A stretch of DNA of 64,000 nt, taken from the NCBI GenBank assembly GCA_951230915.1, contig OX579638.1:29902696-29966695 (forward strand), in the 5' to 3' direction. Positions 24,331-35,704 of the stretch are shown here, piece after piece. The notes beneath the pieces were generated by a model. It was given only the letters and a program-made list of their open reading frames with translations, was not told the DNA's origin and searched no databases. Numbering within the stretch: position 1 is the stretch's first letter; each line of letters begins with the position of its first letter. Both the position numbers and the translations under genes were made by a program. The stretch comes from Antitrichia curtipendula. Its lineage: Eukaryota > Streptophyta > Bryopsida > Hypnales > Leucodontaceae.

Positions 24331-24957
24331 ATGAGTTTTGTATTTGGCTTTCCGTTTCAGATTGTATGTAGATTGCCGTCTCCAATTCGAAATACAAGTC
24401 TGACTTGCACAACATCAGCTGATTCCTTCTTAGAGTATGGCCAAAATGCAATCTTGAGCACGGGGAACTTCTTATATTCGGCGGCGACAGCTAATTCCAC
24501 AATGAACTTCTCTCTAAATCTCGTGGACAACGGTGTGGTGGACAGTCCGCCAAGTGGAACTCCACGTCTGTCCAAATCATGTTCCCCTTCTCCTTTACGA
24601 CCCACTGCGGCGAGGGGGTCACGAATGTCGCCGTCTGCCTCCAACAGAGTGCCGCAGAGAAAGCTCTATGACGACGGTGGTGTGAAAATGACCTTGCCTG
24701 TCGTAGAGGCAATGGCATCGGAAAGAGTGCGCAATAAAATAGTTGCTGGCTGTTCTCATCCACCATCCCTGCCAGCACAACGTCTGAGGTCTCTCGGTGT
24801 GCAAAAGACAAAGATGCACGACGGATTACCCCCAAGTGGACGCGAATTACCGGTTGTGGATGTATGGGACCAAAAGTTTATACAACTGCAGAGGAGACAA
24901 GCATTACAAGAATACAAGAAGAGTGATAATGGTTACAGTCGAGGACCTGAAATTTGA
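24331..24957 (+). CDS. Unrecognised 208-residue ORF
   Basis: The frame is open for 627 nt in an otherwise AT-rich region and has a distinctly higher GC content than its flanks. The predicted protein starts with a hydrophobic segment (SFVFGFPFQIVCRL). It then has a Ser/Pro/Arg-rich middle (SPSPLRPTAARGSRMSPSAS, about residues 85-105) and a charged C-terminus (VWDQKFIQLQRRQALQEYKK). I do not recognise a family. A splice acceptor-like TTTCAG at about 24354 means the true exon could begin there rather than at the ATG. Long frames on the opposite strand overlap it, so chance cannot be excluded. It could also belong to neighbouring mobile DNA. Confidence 0.35.
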   Translation: MSFVFGFPFQIVCRLPSPIRNTSLTCTTSADSFLEYGQNAILSTGNFLYSAATANSTMNFSLNLVDNGVVDSPPSGTPRLSKSCSPSPLRPTAARGSRMSPSASNRVPQRKLYDDGGVKMTLPVVEAMASERVRNKIVAGCSHPPSLPAQRLRSLGVQKTKMHDGLPPSGRELPVVDVWDQKFIQLQRRQALQEYKKSDNGYSRGPEI

Positions 24958-25900
24958 AAGGCCTTGGAAATGTTGAAGAGTAAATCACACATGTAGTATC
25001 GGTTCATATTGTAGATTCTAAATCTATACATACAAAATAGCATTGTGCAGTTACTATGAAAAACTCAATGCTGGAGTGAATCACGCTCACGACAGCTACA
25101 TACATTTTTAATATACATTTTTAGTATACCTTTTGGGGATGCAAAAAATTTAAAAATGGAAGAGAGATATAACAACAAAAAGAGAGGTTCACTATCATTT
25201 GAAGATGTTTATGAAGGGGAAGTATTAAGGACCTCCTAATTTTGGATTATAGACACCATTTCAGCATATCAGGGAGTCAAAATATATTTTATATTCTAGG
25301 CTATTATGTAGCAAAGGCTCATATTTAGATTGAGAGCAATGCAAATCGTAAGAATATTACAAACCGGGTAGACAAAGTATCAAATCTTCTTAGTCTGTAC
25401 TAGTCCTGCAAATAGAAGCTTCAGAAGAGGACGCCATGGTAATGGAAAAAGGAAGTGGATGTCGAGCTTTGATATGAATCTGGACAAGGAAATTATGGAG
25501 ACAAACTAACCTAGGCTCCACTGTAAGCACTCCTGTAGGTAGCACTCGAAACCACCTACGTCTCGAGTGCCATTAGAAGGAGTGTTGCATTGGATTGTGG
25601 GGTAGTTGTTTCTATCATTTGCGTGCTTAGATCTAGGTCACAAGCTTAGCATCTACTTCATTCTTTTGTCACCATAACGTCATCTTCAAAAGCAATCTAT
25701 TTGCAGTGTCTAACACAGACTATGGAGATGAAATACTTTACTTCCAAGAGTGTAACGGTAGGCAATGCCTCTTCAAATGTCCAATTTGCAATGTATTAGT
25801 CCAATACATCCTTACTCAATGAATATTTGTCATTAATTGTGTTGCATATTGCAATTATTGCATGGTATTTCAAAAAAATTCATTAGAAAACCTATTTTGC
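24958..25900. other. Intergenic, nothing recognised
   Basis: No coding frame, RNA gene or transposon end was identified. The stretch is AT-rich with scattered short repeats such as TACATTTTTAATATACATTTTTAGTATAC near 25100. Confidence 0.45.
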
Positions 25901-25904
25901 GTGA

Positions 25905-26450
25905 CATTGCATTGCTTTTCTTTTGGTTATGGACAAGTCATTTTTCTTTGTCTATGATTCAATTGCCTCTTGCTATTCTCATATTGTTGGAAAAAGACTC
26001 ATTTCATTGGAAAACTCTCATTTTAATGAATACAGTGTTTGTTTCCAAAGAGAAGCTCTTCCCCTTCCTCAACAAGTGCATTTGATAGGCGGGGGTAAAT
26101 TGTTCTCTATATTTTTCTTCGATTATTATGCATGTGAAGTTTAACTTTAAGAATGTGCAAAATTTCAATATCTTTATTCCCATTTGCTTTCAAATTGATT
26201 ATAAATTAATAATTATTGCCTTCATTCAAATTCAGGACGTTGTTGTTGACTACTTCGCAAAGGTGGTGAAAGATGACAACATCAACATCAACATGGCATC
26301 CCCACTTGAACCGGAGCATCTTACAAAGTATGTCGAAGGATGGAGGAGGAAATTATGGGATCAAGAGTTTGGTTCTACTTTGAAGGGACAAAATCATTTC
26401 AAAAAGTCAAATTCATTTTTGAATTATAATGGAGCATATCAGGCCATTTG
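25905..26450 (+). pseudogene. Ulp1/C48-like cysteine protease fragment
   Basis: From 25905 one frame reads HCIAFLLVMDKSFFFVYDSI and later LPLPQQVHL. This fits the Ulp1 (SUMO-protease, peptidase C48) pattern, in which a catalytic His is followed by Trp, a hydrophobic strand then Asp, and later a conserved Gln before the D-C-G catalytic Cys. Here the residue after His is Cys rather than Trp, and the D-C-G site is G-G, so the nucleophile is missing. A donor-like GGTAAATT follows at about 26093. A second exon-like block after an acceptor at 26235 reads VVVDYFAKVVKDDNININMA then WRRKLWDQEF. There is an in-frame stop just before the His. Plant transposons often carry captured Ulp1 domains, which would explain an isolated fragment. 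The assignment is tentative. Confidence 0.35.
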
Positions 26451-26929
26451 AAGAGTTATTTTCTGGTACTTATTTGAACTTTTTCAATCTCCATTTTATT
26501 CATTCATTGTCATTCATTGTTTATAGGATTGCTAGTGCAATTGTCATAGAATTTTTTTTCATAAATTAGGATGACATAACCAAAAGTTGGAATATTATGA
26601 GGTATTCTAAATATCCTTTTTGAACCCAAAAGAGGTTTTGGAGTACCTTACAGTACCCCAATTTTTGGTGTTGTCTAGAAATTCTTAAATTTTTTTTTCC
26701 TTTTCAAAAAAAATTGTATTTGTCTTATAGAAATTTTGATCCATTTTCTAGATTTGCATCCAATGGTTCTTTAAATTATAACAATGTATCATTGTGGTGA
26801 TACGTAACATCCGAAAAACTCAAAATAATGCATAATATAGGGACAAATAGGAGGAAGATTTTGAAATTTTTGCATAAGCATAGAAAATTAGATACTAAAA
26901 ACTAGAACTAGAAAAGAGTACTTCCCTAG

Positions 26930-27660
26930 GGAGATTAAGATTGTAATTAGGGTAACACAATGTTCTGGAACTAGTAGCCGGAAAGCCGAAAGTTCCGGAT
27001 CATAGGGGATTCCGGCTAGGGAACTTACGGGAACTTCGTTGGGTCAGGAACTTAGGGTTTCTAATTACTATTTAAACCCCGCCGCCATTCTCATTCCTTC
27101 TCTTTTCTCTGCAGTTCTTTCGCAAGAACGCTTAGTGAGTGAAAGAGTGGTGAAATAGAATCGTGATAGGAAGAAGAAGGGAGGCCGGTGCAATACGCAT
27201 CCGGGTGTTTTAGCATGACGAAAACAGTGATCCGGAAACCGACAATGACAACCTAAAGTATAATCTGGTGATTCCATACCATCCGGAACACCATCAAGAA
27301 TTAGAAGAAGACTTGACAGCTAAGGGTTGTCTCGGATTTTTGCACAAGCCGTGGAACATCCGAAGTGAGGGGATGATTAAGGAACTCCTTTACAAAATTC
27401 CCAATCAATATTAGTTGACAATGAGGGGTCGTCCGAGAACATGGACTTCGGAACTCTAGACCGGAGCGTACTTTGCAATGGATAGAAGAGCCAGATGGGC
27501 CAGCTGGACGGAAAAGTACGCCACAGATAAATTTCGGAACGCGGCGAACCCAAAAGAAGGATATGTCACAAGCGACTGCATCATCCCCGGGATCAACAAC
27601 TATTAGAGTTTCTAATCCCCATCTTATATCCAGAAAAAGCCCACTTGGGTTACCATAACC
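26930..27660 (+). mobile_element. Possible LTR-retroelement LTR/leader remnant
   Basis: The stretch has a TATTTAAA-type box near 27070 followed by a pyrimidine-rich leader (CATTCTCATTCCTTCTC). Further on, GAGGGGTCGTCCGAGAACATGG precedes a 60-codon frame (27473-27655). Several copies of a TTCCGGA-like motif occur, also seen in the region around 41280-41420. Such features are common at the 5' ends of plant LTR retrotransposons, but no second LTR, primer-binding site or polymerase frame was found. Confidence 0.3.
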
Positions 27661-28357
27661 GTGGCAAATACCATTTTCGGAGCTTTAGGAGATAGAACAA
27701 ATCCAAATACTAGTTCCGGAACACTATATTACGCACCCAGATTACAATAAATTTACATCCAAGATCAAAATCAATTTATTTTTCTTGAGCTCAGAGCCAT
27801 ACTAACATATATCTCACTAATTATAATCACCTAACCTACACATTGACTTCCAAAACTCACATCAAAGCAAGGACCAAAAATTGAGTTACCAATTTATGAG
27901 CACATCAATTGCAATAGCAACAAGAGTAGACCTTGCTACTAAGAAAAAATAACTCCTAGCACAGCCATCTCGAATGAAGAACTTCAAAACAATCATTGAC
28001 ACCTTTTTTGGTGAATAGTCTTCTCAATACATTTTGAAGTTGCCAACAAAAGGAGGCATATTGTATGGACAGGGGGTCTTAGGCCAATTCTAACTAAAAT
28101 TTTCCATCCTTTGATTGTGACTTCTTCAAAAAAAAAACCATTGAAGAAAATGTAAAGACAACAACTCTATGAATACCTCCCTTGAGTCATTTCCAACCAA
28201 TGCAATTGTTTTCAATCAATGATCAAACACAATAACTATATTTGCAGATGATGACAAATTACAATGAAAATTTTCAAATTACAATTGCATGCAAAAATCA
28301 TGGTCAAGAGATTCAGAAAACATGATAGCCAACAATTGGTCAAGATTGCCAACCTGG
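27661..28357. other. Intergenic, nothing recognised
   Basis: AT-rich sequence downstream of the minus-strand PPR gene. It presumably contains that gene's 3' UTR at its right end. No separate feature was identified. Confidence 0.45.
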
Positions 28358-30727
28358 TCACCAATAATCACCACACGAACACACGCCATCTTGGAAGTGG
28401 TGAAAGCGATTGGCATCCCTCAAAACAATATCTCGTTCAGTCACCTTTGAGATAAACTTGGTTGCTGTATGGCAGTCTGAACACACTCGAAGGTTCTTGA
28501 ACACCCGAATTGGCTGTCCAAGGGGTTTCCACATGAGTCCGTAAGCAATAGCCAACTTCTCGCTATGGGAGCAAAGAGCAAGTTCTTTCTCCTCCTCGTC
28601 AATGTTCCACAACACTAGCCGGGTATCAGGAATGTAGCCTTCGGCCTTAATTGTCTCACTCAATCTCCTCAGCTCAGCATAGATCTCCTTCGCTTCTGAG
28701 TGAGAAGTATCCCCTACGACGAAGTCATGGACCTTGTTATCAACTTCAATCCAGCTACGCCCTGGCTCCTTGCGTATACCTCTCTCCTGCATCAGAGTGC
28801 GCACCCACAACACCTCCTCCCACTTGCTAGCTGCAGCATAGATATTCGAGAGAAGCACGTATGTAGAAGCATCCTTCGGTTCCAACTTGAGACGCTCATT
28901 AGCGGCAAGTTTGCCCAACTCCACATTACCATACGTTCTACAAGCACCAAGCAAGGCTCCCCAAGTTGCACCATTTGGTTCCACCGGCATGTTGTCAATC
29001 AAGAGCTTTGCCTCCTCCAAGTGTCCTGCTCGCGCAAGAACATCCACCATGCAGTTACAAAGCACCACACTAGGTTCGATGCCATAATCTTGTGTCATAG
29101 CCAAAAAATGTCTACGACTCTCATCCACAAGGCCTGAATGACTACAAGCTGACAACACTGCAACGAATGAGATCTCATTGGGCTTCACACCGTCTGCAAT
29201 CATAGTTTTAAAGACTTCCAGGGCTTCATGCCCACATCCATGCTCTGCAAGTCCACCAATCATCACGGTCCATGTGATTACATCACGATTCTCCATCCTC
29301 TCAAAAACCACTCGTGCATCATCCAAACTGCCACATTTAGCATACATGTGAACCAGCGCGTTGCCCACACGCACATCTGACTCAAGTCCCACTTCACGGA
29401 CATGGCTATGAAGCTCCCTTACCCACTCCAAAGCCCCCGCGCTTGCACATGGATTCAGGATACTCATATAAGTGATTGCGTCTGGTTTAAAGCCTTCCCG
29501 TTTCATTTGGAGAAGAAGTCGATATGCTTCAGACCCACAGCCATGTTGCGCAAGTCCTCCAATCATCACGTTCCAAGTAATCACGTCCCGTTCCTCCATC
29601 TTGTCAAAAGCCAGCAGCGCATCATCGATACTGCCACACTTCGCATACATGTGCACCAGCGCGTTGCCCACACGCACATGCGACTCAAATCCGGCTTCAC
29701 GGGCATGGCTATGAACCTCCCTGACCCACTCCAAAGCCCCCGCGCTTGCACATGCATTCAGGATACTCGCATATGTAAAGGCGTCTGGTTTGAAGCCTTC
29801 CCGTTTCATTCGGAGAAGAAGTCGATATGCTTCCTCACCATCAACGCTGTCGGCATATGCTCCAATCATCACATTCCAGGTAATCACATCGCGACTCGCC
29901 AACTTATCAAAAGTGTTCCTTGCCTCCTCTATGTTCCCACACTTAGCATACATTTTAAGAAGCGAAGTCCCCACACGAACATCTGATTCCAACCCACCCT
30001 CTCTGATATATCCATGAACTTCCTCGACCCACTTCAAGGCTGATGGGCTCGCACAGGCTTTCAGGATGCTCAAGTAAGTAACTGCATTAGGTTGCATACC
30101 TTCCTTTCGCATGCGATGGAAAACTTCCATGGCGTCTTTCACACAACTGTGCTGAGCATAACCTCCAATCATGACGTTCCAAGTAACAACACTCTTCTTC
30201 GCAAGTTCGTCAAACACTCTGCACGCATCCTCCAGTCTCCCACATCTGATGTATCCATTCAATAGGTTGTTTGCCACATATATATTCTGCTGCATGCCAC
30301 TCTCAATGGCGCACTCATGAACCTGCTTTACTGCCGGAAGGTCTTCCTGCTTCAAGCACCGCTTCAGAATTTCAACATAGGAGTACGACTCTATTGCAAT
30401 GCCCTGCTGTAGTCGGTTCTTCAAAAGATCAATTGCTTCACTAGCGTTCGTTGCGCTTTGCATGCGCTTACTCCCACCACTAACTTGAGCTGCTTGCTTT
30501 GACGCTTTCGCACTAGCGGGCGAAGGTTTTCTCCTTCGAAAATTGGTACTCACAGAGGGTTTTCTCCAAACTGATGACGATGAACACCTAATGGGTCCGC
30601 TGCTCCTTCCTCCATAGGAGGCTGAGACACATAAAATACACGGCTGTATATGCCATGGAGACTTCAAGAGTGTGATCACACAGGCATCCTGGTCACACAA
30701 ATCCCCGACAGTATGTAAAAAAAACAT
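28358..30727 (-). CDS. DYW-type pentatricopeptide repeat protein, organellar RNA-editing factor
   Basis: A single exon encodes 789 residues. After a Ser/Arg-rich N-terminus (about residues 1-90, likely an organelle-targeting region) come P-, L- and S-type PPR repeats to about residue 595. Then follow the E1/E2 region (YGIEPSVVLCNCMVDVLARA ... WGALLGACRTYGNVELG) and the PG box (EPGRSWIEV). The DYW cytidine-deaminase domain follows, with the HSEKLA zinc motif at about 721, C-S-D-C-H at about 749-753, and a perfect C-terminal C-S-C-G-D-Y-W. All zinc ligands are present. Proteins of this class bind a target RNA through the repeats and deaminate C to U in chloroplasts or mitochondria. At least two PLS triplets are close DNA-level copies with a period of exactly 303 bp. 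The N-terminal start is uncertain, since an internal Met lies near residue 90. Confidence 0.95.
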   Translation of the reverse strand: MFFLHTVGDLCDQDACVITLLKSPWHIQPCILCVSASYGGRSSGPIRCSSSSVWRKPSVSTNFRRRKPSPASAKASKQAAQVSGGSKRMQSATNASEAIDLLKNRLQQGIAIESYSYVEILKRCLKQEDLPAVKQVHECAIESGMQQNIYVANNLLNGYIRCGRLEDACRVFDELAKKSVVTWNVMIGGYAQHSCVKDAMEVFHRMRKEGMQPNAVTYLSILKACASPSALKWVEEVHGYIREGGLESDVRVGTSLLKMYAKCGNIEEARNTFDKLASRDVITWNVMIGAYADSVDGEEAYRLLLRMKREGFKPDAFTYASILNACASAGALEWVREVHSHAREAGFESHVRVGNALVHMYAKCGSIDDALLAFDKMEERDVITWNVMIGGLAQHGCGSEAYRLLLQMKREGFKPDAITYMSILNPCASAGALEWVRELHSHVREVGLESDVRVGNALVHMYAKCGSLDDARVVFERMENRDVITWTVMIGGLAEHGCGHEALEVFKTMIADGVKPNEISFVAVLSACSHSGLVDESRRHFLAMTQDYGIEPSVVLCNCMVDVLARAGHLEEAKLLIDNMPVEPNGATWGALLGACRTYGNVELGKLAANERLKLEPKDASTYVLLSNIYAAASKWEEVLWVRTLMQERGIRKEPGRSWIEVDNKVHDFVVGDTSHSEAKEIYAELRRLSETIKAEGYIPDTRLVLWNIDEEEKELALCSHSEKLAIAYGLMWKPLGQPIRVFKNLRVCSDCHTATKFISKVTERDIVLRDANRFHHFQDGVCSCGDYW
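29340..29945 (-). repeat. Internal 303 bp duplication within the PPR gene
   Basis: The CAGCGCGTTGCCCACACGCA string (plus-strand sense) occurs at 29354 and again at 29657. Long near-identical flanks in both copies include CCACTCCAAAGCCCCCGCGC and GAAGCCTTCCCGTTTCATT. The 303 bp spacing equals 101 codons, one P-L-S repeat triplet, so the array grew by duplication of whole triplets. Confidence 0.85.
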
Positions 30728-32646
30728 TCAAGTGGTATCAGTTTCAGCATAAGGTACTCATCGGTTCTAATATTTAATGTTTAACGTCTAACCAACCAGG
30801 TTTACGTCCTGTCAGTTTGGGAGAAGCGTACCACCGTATTGATCAAATATACTGCTGTCGACCGACCTAAATGTATCGGACGCATGCGTTACTAACATGA
30901 CCACAGTACTTCAGTTCAGACAAGTCACAAGTCATCCAACTACTTCCGTAGAACAGGTGAATGGCCGGAAGTCAACGCTCACTCACCCGTGCACCAGCTC
31001 CAAGCACCACATAGCTTCTCGTCTGCTGCCTATGATGCGACATAAGGTGTATTAATGCGGACATTTTGTGGCTCTGCGTATACAAACTTCTAATGGTTCT
31101 GCTTCAACAACAGAGTAACACCACAGATAGAAATTCAACTTCTCATCTAGAAAAAGTATAGGACTGAATCTCCTCAAGTCTTTGGCCCCCTTTCAAGTGC
31201 ACGTCCTCCATCAGTTGAAAACAGCTCCTTCTGCATATCCAGGCAATGTCTGAAACCTTGAGTAAAAGTTGAAAAAATAGCACATAAGTATCAATCTGCT
31301 ATCTTCAACTGAGTTCCTTCTCTTCCTCAAATTGCTAAACCTCCAGACATGAAGAGAAATTCTAGTTTCGTTCAGCACCCCAACCTCAACATCAGCAACG
31401 TCCAATGAACACAACAAGCTTCAAAACTCGACTTCAGCAGAGATACAAAGTATCATGTATGACTGGCAATATCTTCAAGGCTGTCCAATCGCTTGTCTGA
31501 TTTTATTCCTCCTTCTCGGCCTTCAGCACCAACAATTCCAAGGTCTGCCGCTTCCAATTTATTGACTAGAAGTTCAATTCAGTCCACACACAAAAGTTCC
31601 ACACATGAATCCCTGTCTTGAAATCATCCGCTCCCCGTTAACTGAAAACGATATCCTCCTGCTTTTCGGAACCCCCTCCAAATTGCTCAGCCCTCAGGGT
31701 TCTGAGAGAGAAAGACACTCACTAGTTCCCTGCATCAACCACAGCCGACCTGTGGAGCCTTAATACTTAGCTTCAGTCAAACAAATTACGGCCTTCTGCT
31801 CCGTTGCAGTTGTGTCTGTTCGATTCTCCACACTGCTCAACCCGGAACTCCCAGGCCACCAAGCACGGAGGAAGGAACAACTGCAGCAGCTTGACATCAA
31901 TATCAACAACTTCAAATGACTTCAGCTTCAGAAAACTGGACTGGAACGTAGTCAGGGGAAAGCTCACATGTGAAAGTATCAATCTCTAAGATTCTCTAAT
32001 CCCGTACACACTCTTCTAAAGCCGGCAAGAAAGCTGCAACAGATATTGCAACTCATGAAAAGCAAGAAACCTAAACCACAACATCTGACATGAACAACCC
32101 CAATATCTGAGCTTCCCTCCCCAATCGAGTAAACCTCCAAGCAGGAAGAGAACCCACAACGCCCACAACTCTCAACATATGCAAACAGCTTCAAAATTTA
32201 ACTCTGCTGCAGAGAAAGGATCACATGCTGCACAGAAAGGATATTATACTGCAGTGAGGAATTATACCTGGCAGTGGAGACTCAACGAGCGGACAGGTAA
32301 ATCTGGTGCAGCAAGACGACATGGCGAGACACCACATGCGTCAGCCTCACCAACCAACCCTAAGACCCGATTTCTACAGTCGAGGTTGAGTAGTAGTGCA
32401 GTCGCACCATGCAACGGTGTTTTAGGGTTTTGATGATCTTGTCCAGGAGTACTTGAGCAAGGTAGCTGTTGTACACGAAGGCGGAAAGTTCGATTTTTAG
32501 AATCCAGGGTTCCCTCCCTTGAGGCCTTGAGTGACAACAGCAGATCTGAAAGTTCTGAATCCCAGGTCCCAGGAATCCTCTTCGCCCCTCAAAATGGTGT
32601 CGAGAATCCCGGCGAAGGACATCCTCGGATATCCTTAGCCGCATCC
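30728..32646. promoter_or_regulatory. Upstream region of the PPR gene
   Basis: No protein gene is supported here. The part near 32360-32440 carries plant telo-box-like strings (GTTTTAGGGTTTTG on plus, CCTAAGACCC) common near start sites of plant housekeeping genes. Loosely repeated modules (AGCTTCAAAACTCGACTTCAGC near 31420, AGCTTCAAAATTTAACTCTG near 32190) recur within the stretch. A 5' UTR with an intron for the PPR gene is possible but not shown. Confidence 0.35.
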
Positions 32647-32649
32647 TAA

Positions 32650-32855
32650 GGGCCTCCTTACATGTATCGGTGGGTGGGAAGAGTCGACAGGGGCGAAATA
32701 TCGAAAACACTCTTATGCTCTTTCTACAGTGTTTTCTACACCGATATCGGTGAAACTGTCTCTCCTCCTCCTTCAGTGCTTATCGATCATCGGTGGCACT
32801 GTTCTTGTCTTCTAGTTGCTTTTCTTGCCCACCGGGCTCACATGTAAACTAGCCC
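32650..32855. mobile_element. 206 bp PIF/Harbinger-type MITE
   Basis: The element begins GGGCCTCCTTACATGT at 32650 and ends ACATGTAAACTAGCCC at 32855, imperfect terminal inverted repeats. It is flanked by TAA at 32647-32649 and 32856-32858, the 3 bp target type of PIF/Harbinger. The termini match those of the large element that starts at 32859, so the MITE can be mobilised by the same transposase family. It encodes nothing. Confidence 0.85.
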
Positions 32856-33894
32856 TAAGGGCCTCTTTACATGGTGGGTGGGTGGGCAAATACACTGTTG
32901 CATTTTGCCCAGACCCGGTGGGTAAAGAGCCACCCACCCAGCATGGTAAACACTTTTATGTGAACGCCTCGGTAGGGCGCTGGTGATTCCGTCGTCAGTT
33001 CGTCAGCCACGCATGGGTAAGCTGAACTGGAATGACAAATGGTTAAAATAAAAATTGATTCAATCTGTGTGGTTCATTGTCATTGTGCAACTGAATGTCA
33101 ATGAAATTTTTATTATTTTTGTTTTCAATGGTGATATCACCTCTCTTGTATAAGTTCAGAACTTGTTCAGAACTTGTTCAGAACTTTGTAGGTTAGTTTG
33201 TACAGACCTGAAATTATACGGAATTTTTGAAGAAATTCTTAAAAAAACTCATATCAAATACAATAAACTTCATACATCTGAAAAGTCCACCTAATCATTT
33301 CAAAAAAAAATGTGAAGTGCAAGGTGTTACTAAATAAAAGATAGAACTTATGTGCTAATAATTTTTGAAAGAATTGTTAGAATTGTTATTCCCAATGGTA
33401 AAAGTGTTTTCATAAACAATTGATATTTTTTATTTTATTTTTTATAAACACCTTTTTAAAATTGGGAGCAAAAGATGACTTTATATAATTTTTCCATCTT
33501 TCTTGCCCACAAAATAAAAACCCTCATAACTTTCACCTCATTATTTGGAATTGAATCATTCAAATTCTTCTTAGTTGTAACCAACCTATAAAATCTTCAA
33601 AAAAATATTTTATATTTTTTAGAATTTATTTTTTGCTACCCGGTTTGACATTGAAATTTTTAAAAACTTCCCAATTCTTGCAATATTTATTGGAATGACG
33701 CAAAATGAAGTTGCATACATACATTACAATGAGTAACATCCATTATATAAACTTCATGCAAAAATTCCAAATTATGAAATCAAAAAAGCTTGCCCAAGTA
33801 CTCAAAAACCTTAAAGTGGACTCTTTGGTCCTTTGGAGATTAAGAATCTCAAAACTTATATAATAGTGCATAATATAGAATAGATCACAATATT

Positions 33895-35046
33895 TTATTC
33901 ATTCAAGCGCATTCCTTCTAAGAGGTACAAGTGCCTAGCAATTGCCATTTGCAATTGTTCACCATCATTTTGTAGTGGACTTCGTACTATTTGTTGTGTA
34001 TATCCGAAATCATGATTTCCCCATAAAACAATTGATTCATCAATAATATCATTCTTATCGATGATGATATTATGGAGTAAACAACATGCTACTATCAAGC
34101 TTGGAATCCTTTTGAGGTCAGGATTTGTAATAGGATTTTTGAAAATCCTCCACATTCCTTTCAAGATCCCAAAAGCACGTTCAACTACCATACGTGTCAA
34201 TGAGTGCTTGAAGTTGTATTCCTCATATAATTGAGGAAGTTCTATTCCAGGCCAAGGTACCAACAAGTTCCTATCTCCAATATAGCCTGCATCACCTACG
34301 ATGAGTTCACAGACATCAACACCTTGAATCTCAATTGTAAGTCCATTCAATCTTTTTCCTGCAATCACTTCTTTAAAGTGATTTGACATCAATAGAATTT
34401 GAGAATCATGTACGGATCCAGAAACCCCAACAAAAACATTTGTAAATTGAGCCTCACGGTCTACAATTGCTTGCATCATTGTTGAGTAGTTATGATTACG
34501 ATCATACCAATCACTTGATCTGGTATTTGCTGGTAGGTGAAATCGGATATGAGAGCAATCAAGAGCACCACAACATTGTGGAATGCCATGTAGGTTTTCG
34601 AAACCAAGTTTGACCTGAGATAATCTTTCTCCTGTTGGCCAATTCAAATGCAAAGGTAAGGCTACCTTTATTAGAGCAACAATGAACCGTTGATAGACTA
34701 CTACACTTGTTGAATCAGCTATGCCAAAAAGTTCACCAATCGAAACATGAGAGTCTCCAGTGCCTAGTCTTCGTAATGCAATAGCAACTTGTTTAGGAAC
34801 ATCCATCAATCTTTCCATGATATTGATCAAACCCGGTAGTGGATTGCGATTCAATTCTTCATGAACCAAGTTGCAAAGATAATGAAACGTTGGCACCGAT
34901 AAACGAAAAAATTGCCGTAATCGCTCAGGATCATTACGCATCACCAAAGTCGAGTATTGATCCCACCAGTAAATTGAATGTGGCTTGATGTAGTGTAGAC
35001 CATACTTTGATCCAAGTTTATTTATTTTTGCCACTTTTTTCAACAA
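33895..35046 (-). CDS. PIF/Harbinger transposase (DDE_Tnp_4)
   Basis: The frame is open for 383 residues, near the usual 380-450 of plant Harbinger transposases. A helix-turn-helix-like segment (SIGELFGIADSTSVVVYQRF, about 102-121) precedes the catalytic core. The three acidic residues are all visible: D163 in GALDCSH, D252 in VGDAGYIGD and E289 in VVERAFGILKG. The enzyme cuts and pastes the element at TAA/TTA targets, normally together with the Myb-like partner. The start is uncertain: the 35278-35018 frame overlaps the first residues by 29 nt in another frame and may be the original N-terminus joined through a frameshift or short intron. The catalytic part looks intact. Confidence 0.9.
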   Translation of the reverse strand: MLKKVAKINKLGSKYGLHYIKPHSIYWWDQYSTLVMRNDPERLRQFFRLSVPTFHYLCNLVHEELNRNPLPGLINIMERLMDVPKQVAIALRRLGTGDSHVSIGELFGIADSTSVVVYQRFIVALIKVALPLHLNWPTGERLSQVKLGFENLHGIPQCCGALDCSHIRFHLPANTRSSDWYDRNHNYSTMMQAIVDREAQFTNVFVGVSGSVHDSQILLMSNHFKEVIAGKRLNGLTIEIQGVDVCELIVGDAGYIGDRNLLVPWPGIELPQLYEEYNFKHSLTRMVVERAFGILKGMWRIFKNPITNPDLKRIPSLIVACCLLHNIIIDKNDIIDESIVLWGNHDFGYTQQIVRSPLQNDGEQLQMAIARHLYLLEGMRLNE

Positions 35047-35278
35047 AAACTTGTTGAAATAGTGTATTGCATTCCATAACCAAATGAAGAATTGACAATT
35101 CTTCTCCTTCTGTTTTTTTCCGCTTTGAATGCCTCGAACTTGATACTCTTAGAGTCATTCTTTGAATCCTCTCAAACATCCCTTGGCTAGCCAATTGTAC
35201 CATTGTCCCAACGGATGTATTTACAACCCCCACCACTGCAAGTGAAGCTCCAACATCTATTTCATCCATAGTTTGCAA
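35018..35278 (-). CDS. Small ORF overlapping the transposase start, possible N-terminus
   Basis: This 86-codon frame has a basic patch (SSRHSKRKKTEGEE) and ends ECNTLFQQVFVEKSGKNK. It overlaps the transposase frame by 29 nt in a different register. Because the transposase proper lacks an extended N-terminus, the two may once have been one protein. A stand-alone small protein is the alternative. No family was recognised. Confidence 0.35.
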   Translation of the reverse strand: MQTMDEIDVGASLAVVGVVNTSVGTMVQLASQGMFERIQRMTLRVSSSRHSKRKKTEGEELSILHLVMECNTLFQQVFVEKSGKNK

Positions 35279-35704
35279 CCTTCACATAAACAAAAAGAAA
35301 TCGTTTTAGCCATGTACTCAAATCATGCATTTGTATATAATAAAAAAAATTAATTAATTTTATAAACAGAAGTGACATATATGATTTGAGTACATGGCAT
35401 CATGATTAAACAAGTGTTGAACTTCAAATTTAAATGGATTCCAACATCTACTAAGAGAAAAATACAAATAAAAACTTGAATGAAGAATGATTGGTGAAAA
35501 AAATACAATAAATGCACACATCAAGTTCGAATGATATTTATAAAAATAAATTAAAAAGTGTCACACTGAAATATAATCAAACTTGTATATTAAAATGTGT
35601 AGAAGAATAAAAAAATAGGTATTAAAAACAATAATGAAGTCCAAGCAAAAATTTATAAGTAAACATTTGAAAGTGCACAGTCACATGTGAAGTAGTCATT
35701 TAAT

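Noticed and set aside
28700..30017. Long plus-strand frames (145, 194, 80 codons)
   Set aside because: They lie antisense to the intact PPR gene and mirror its repeated structure; no independent support.
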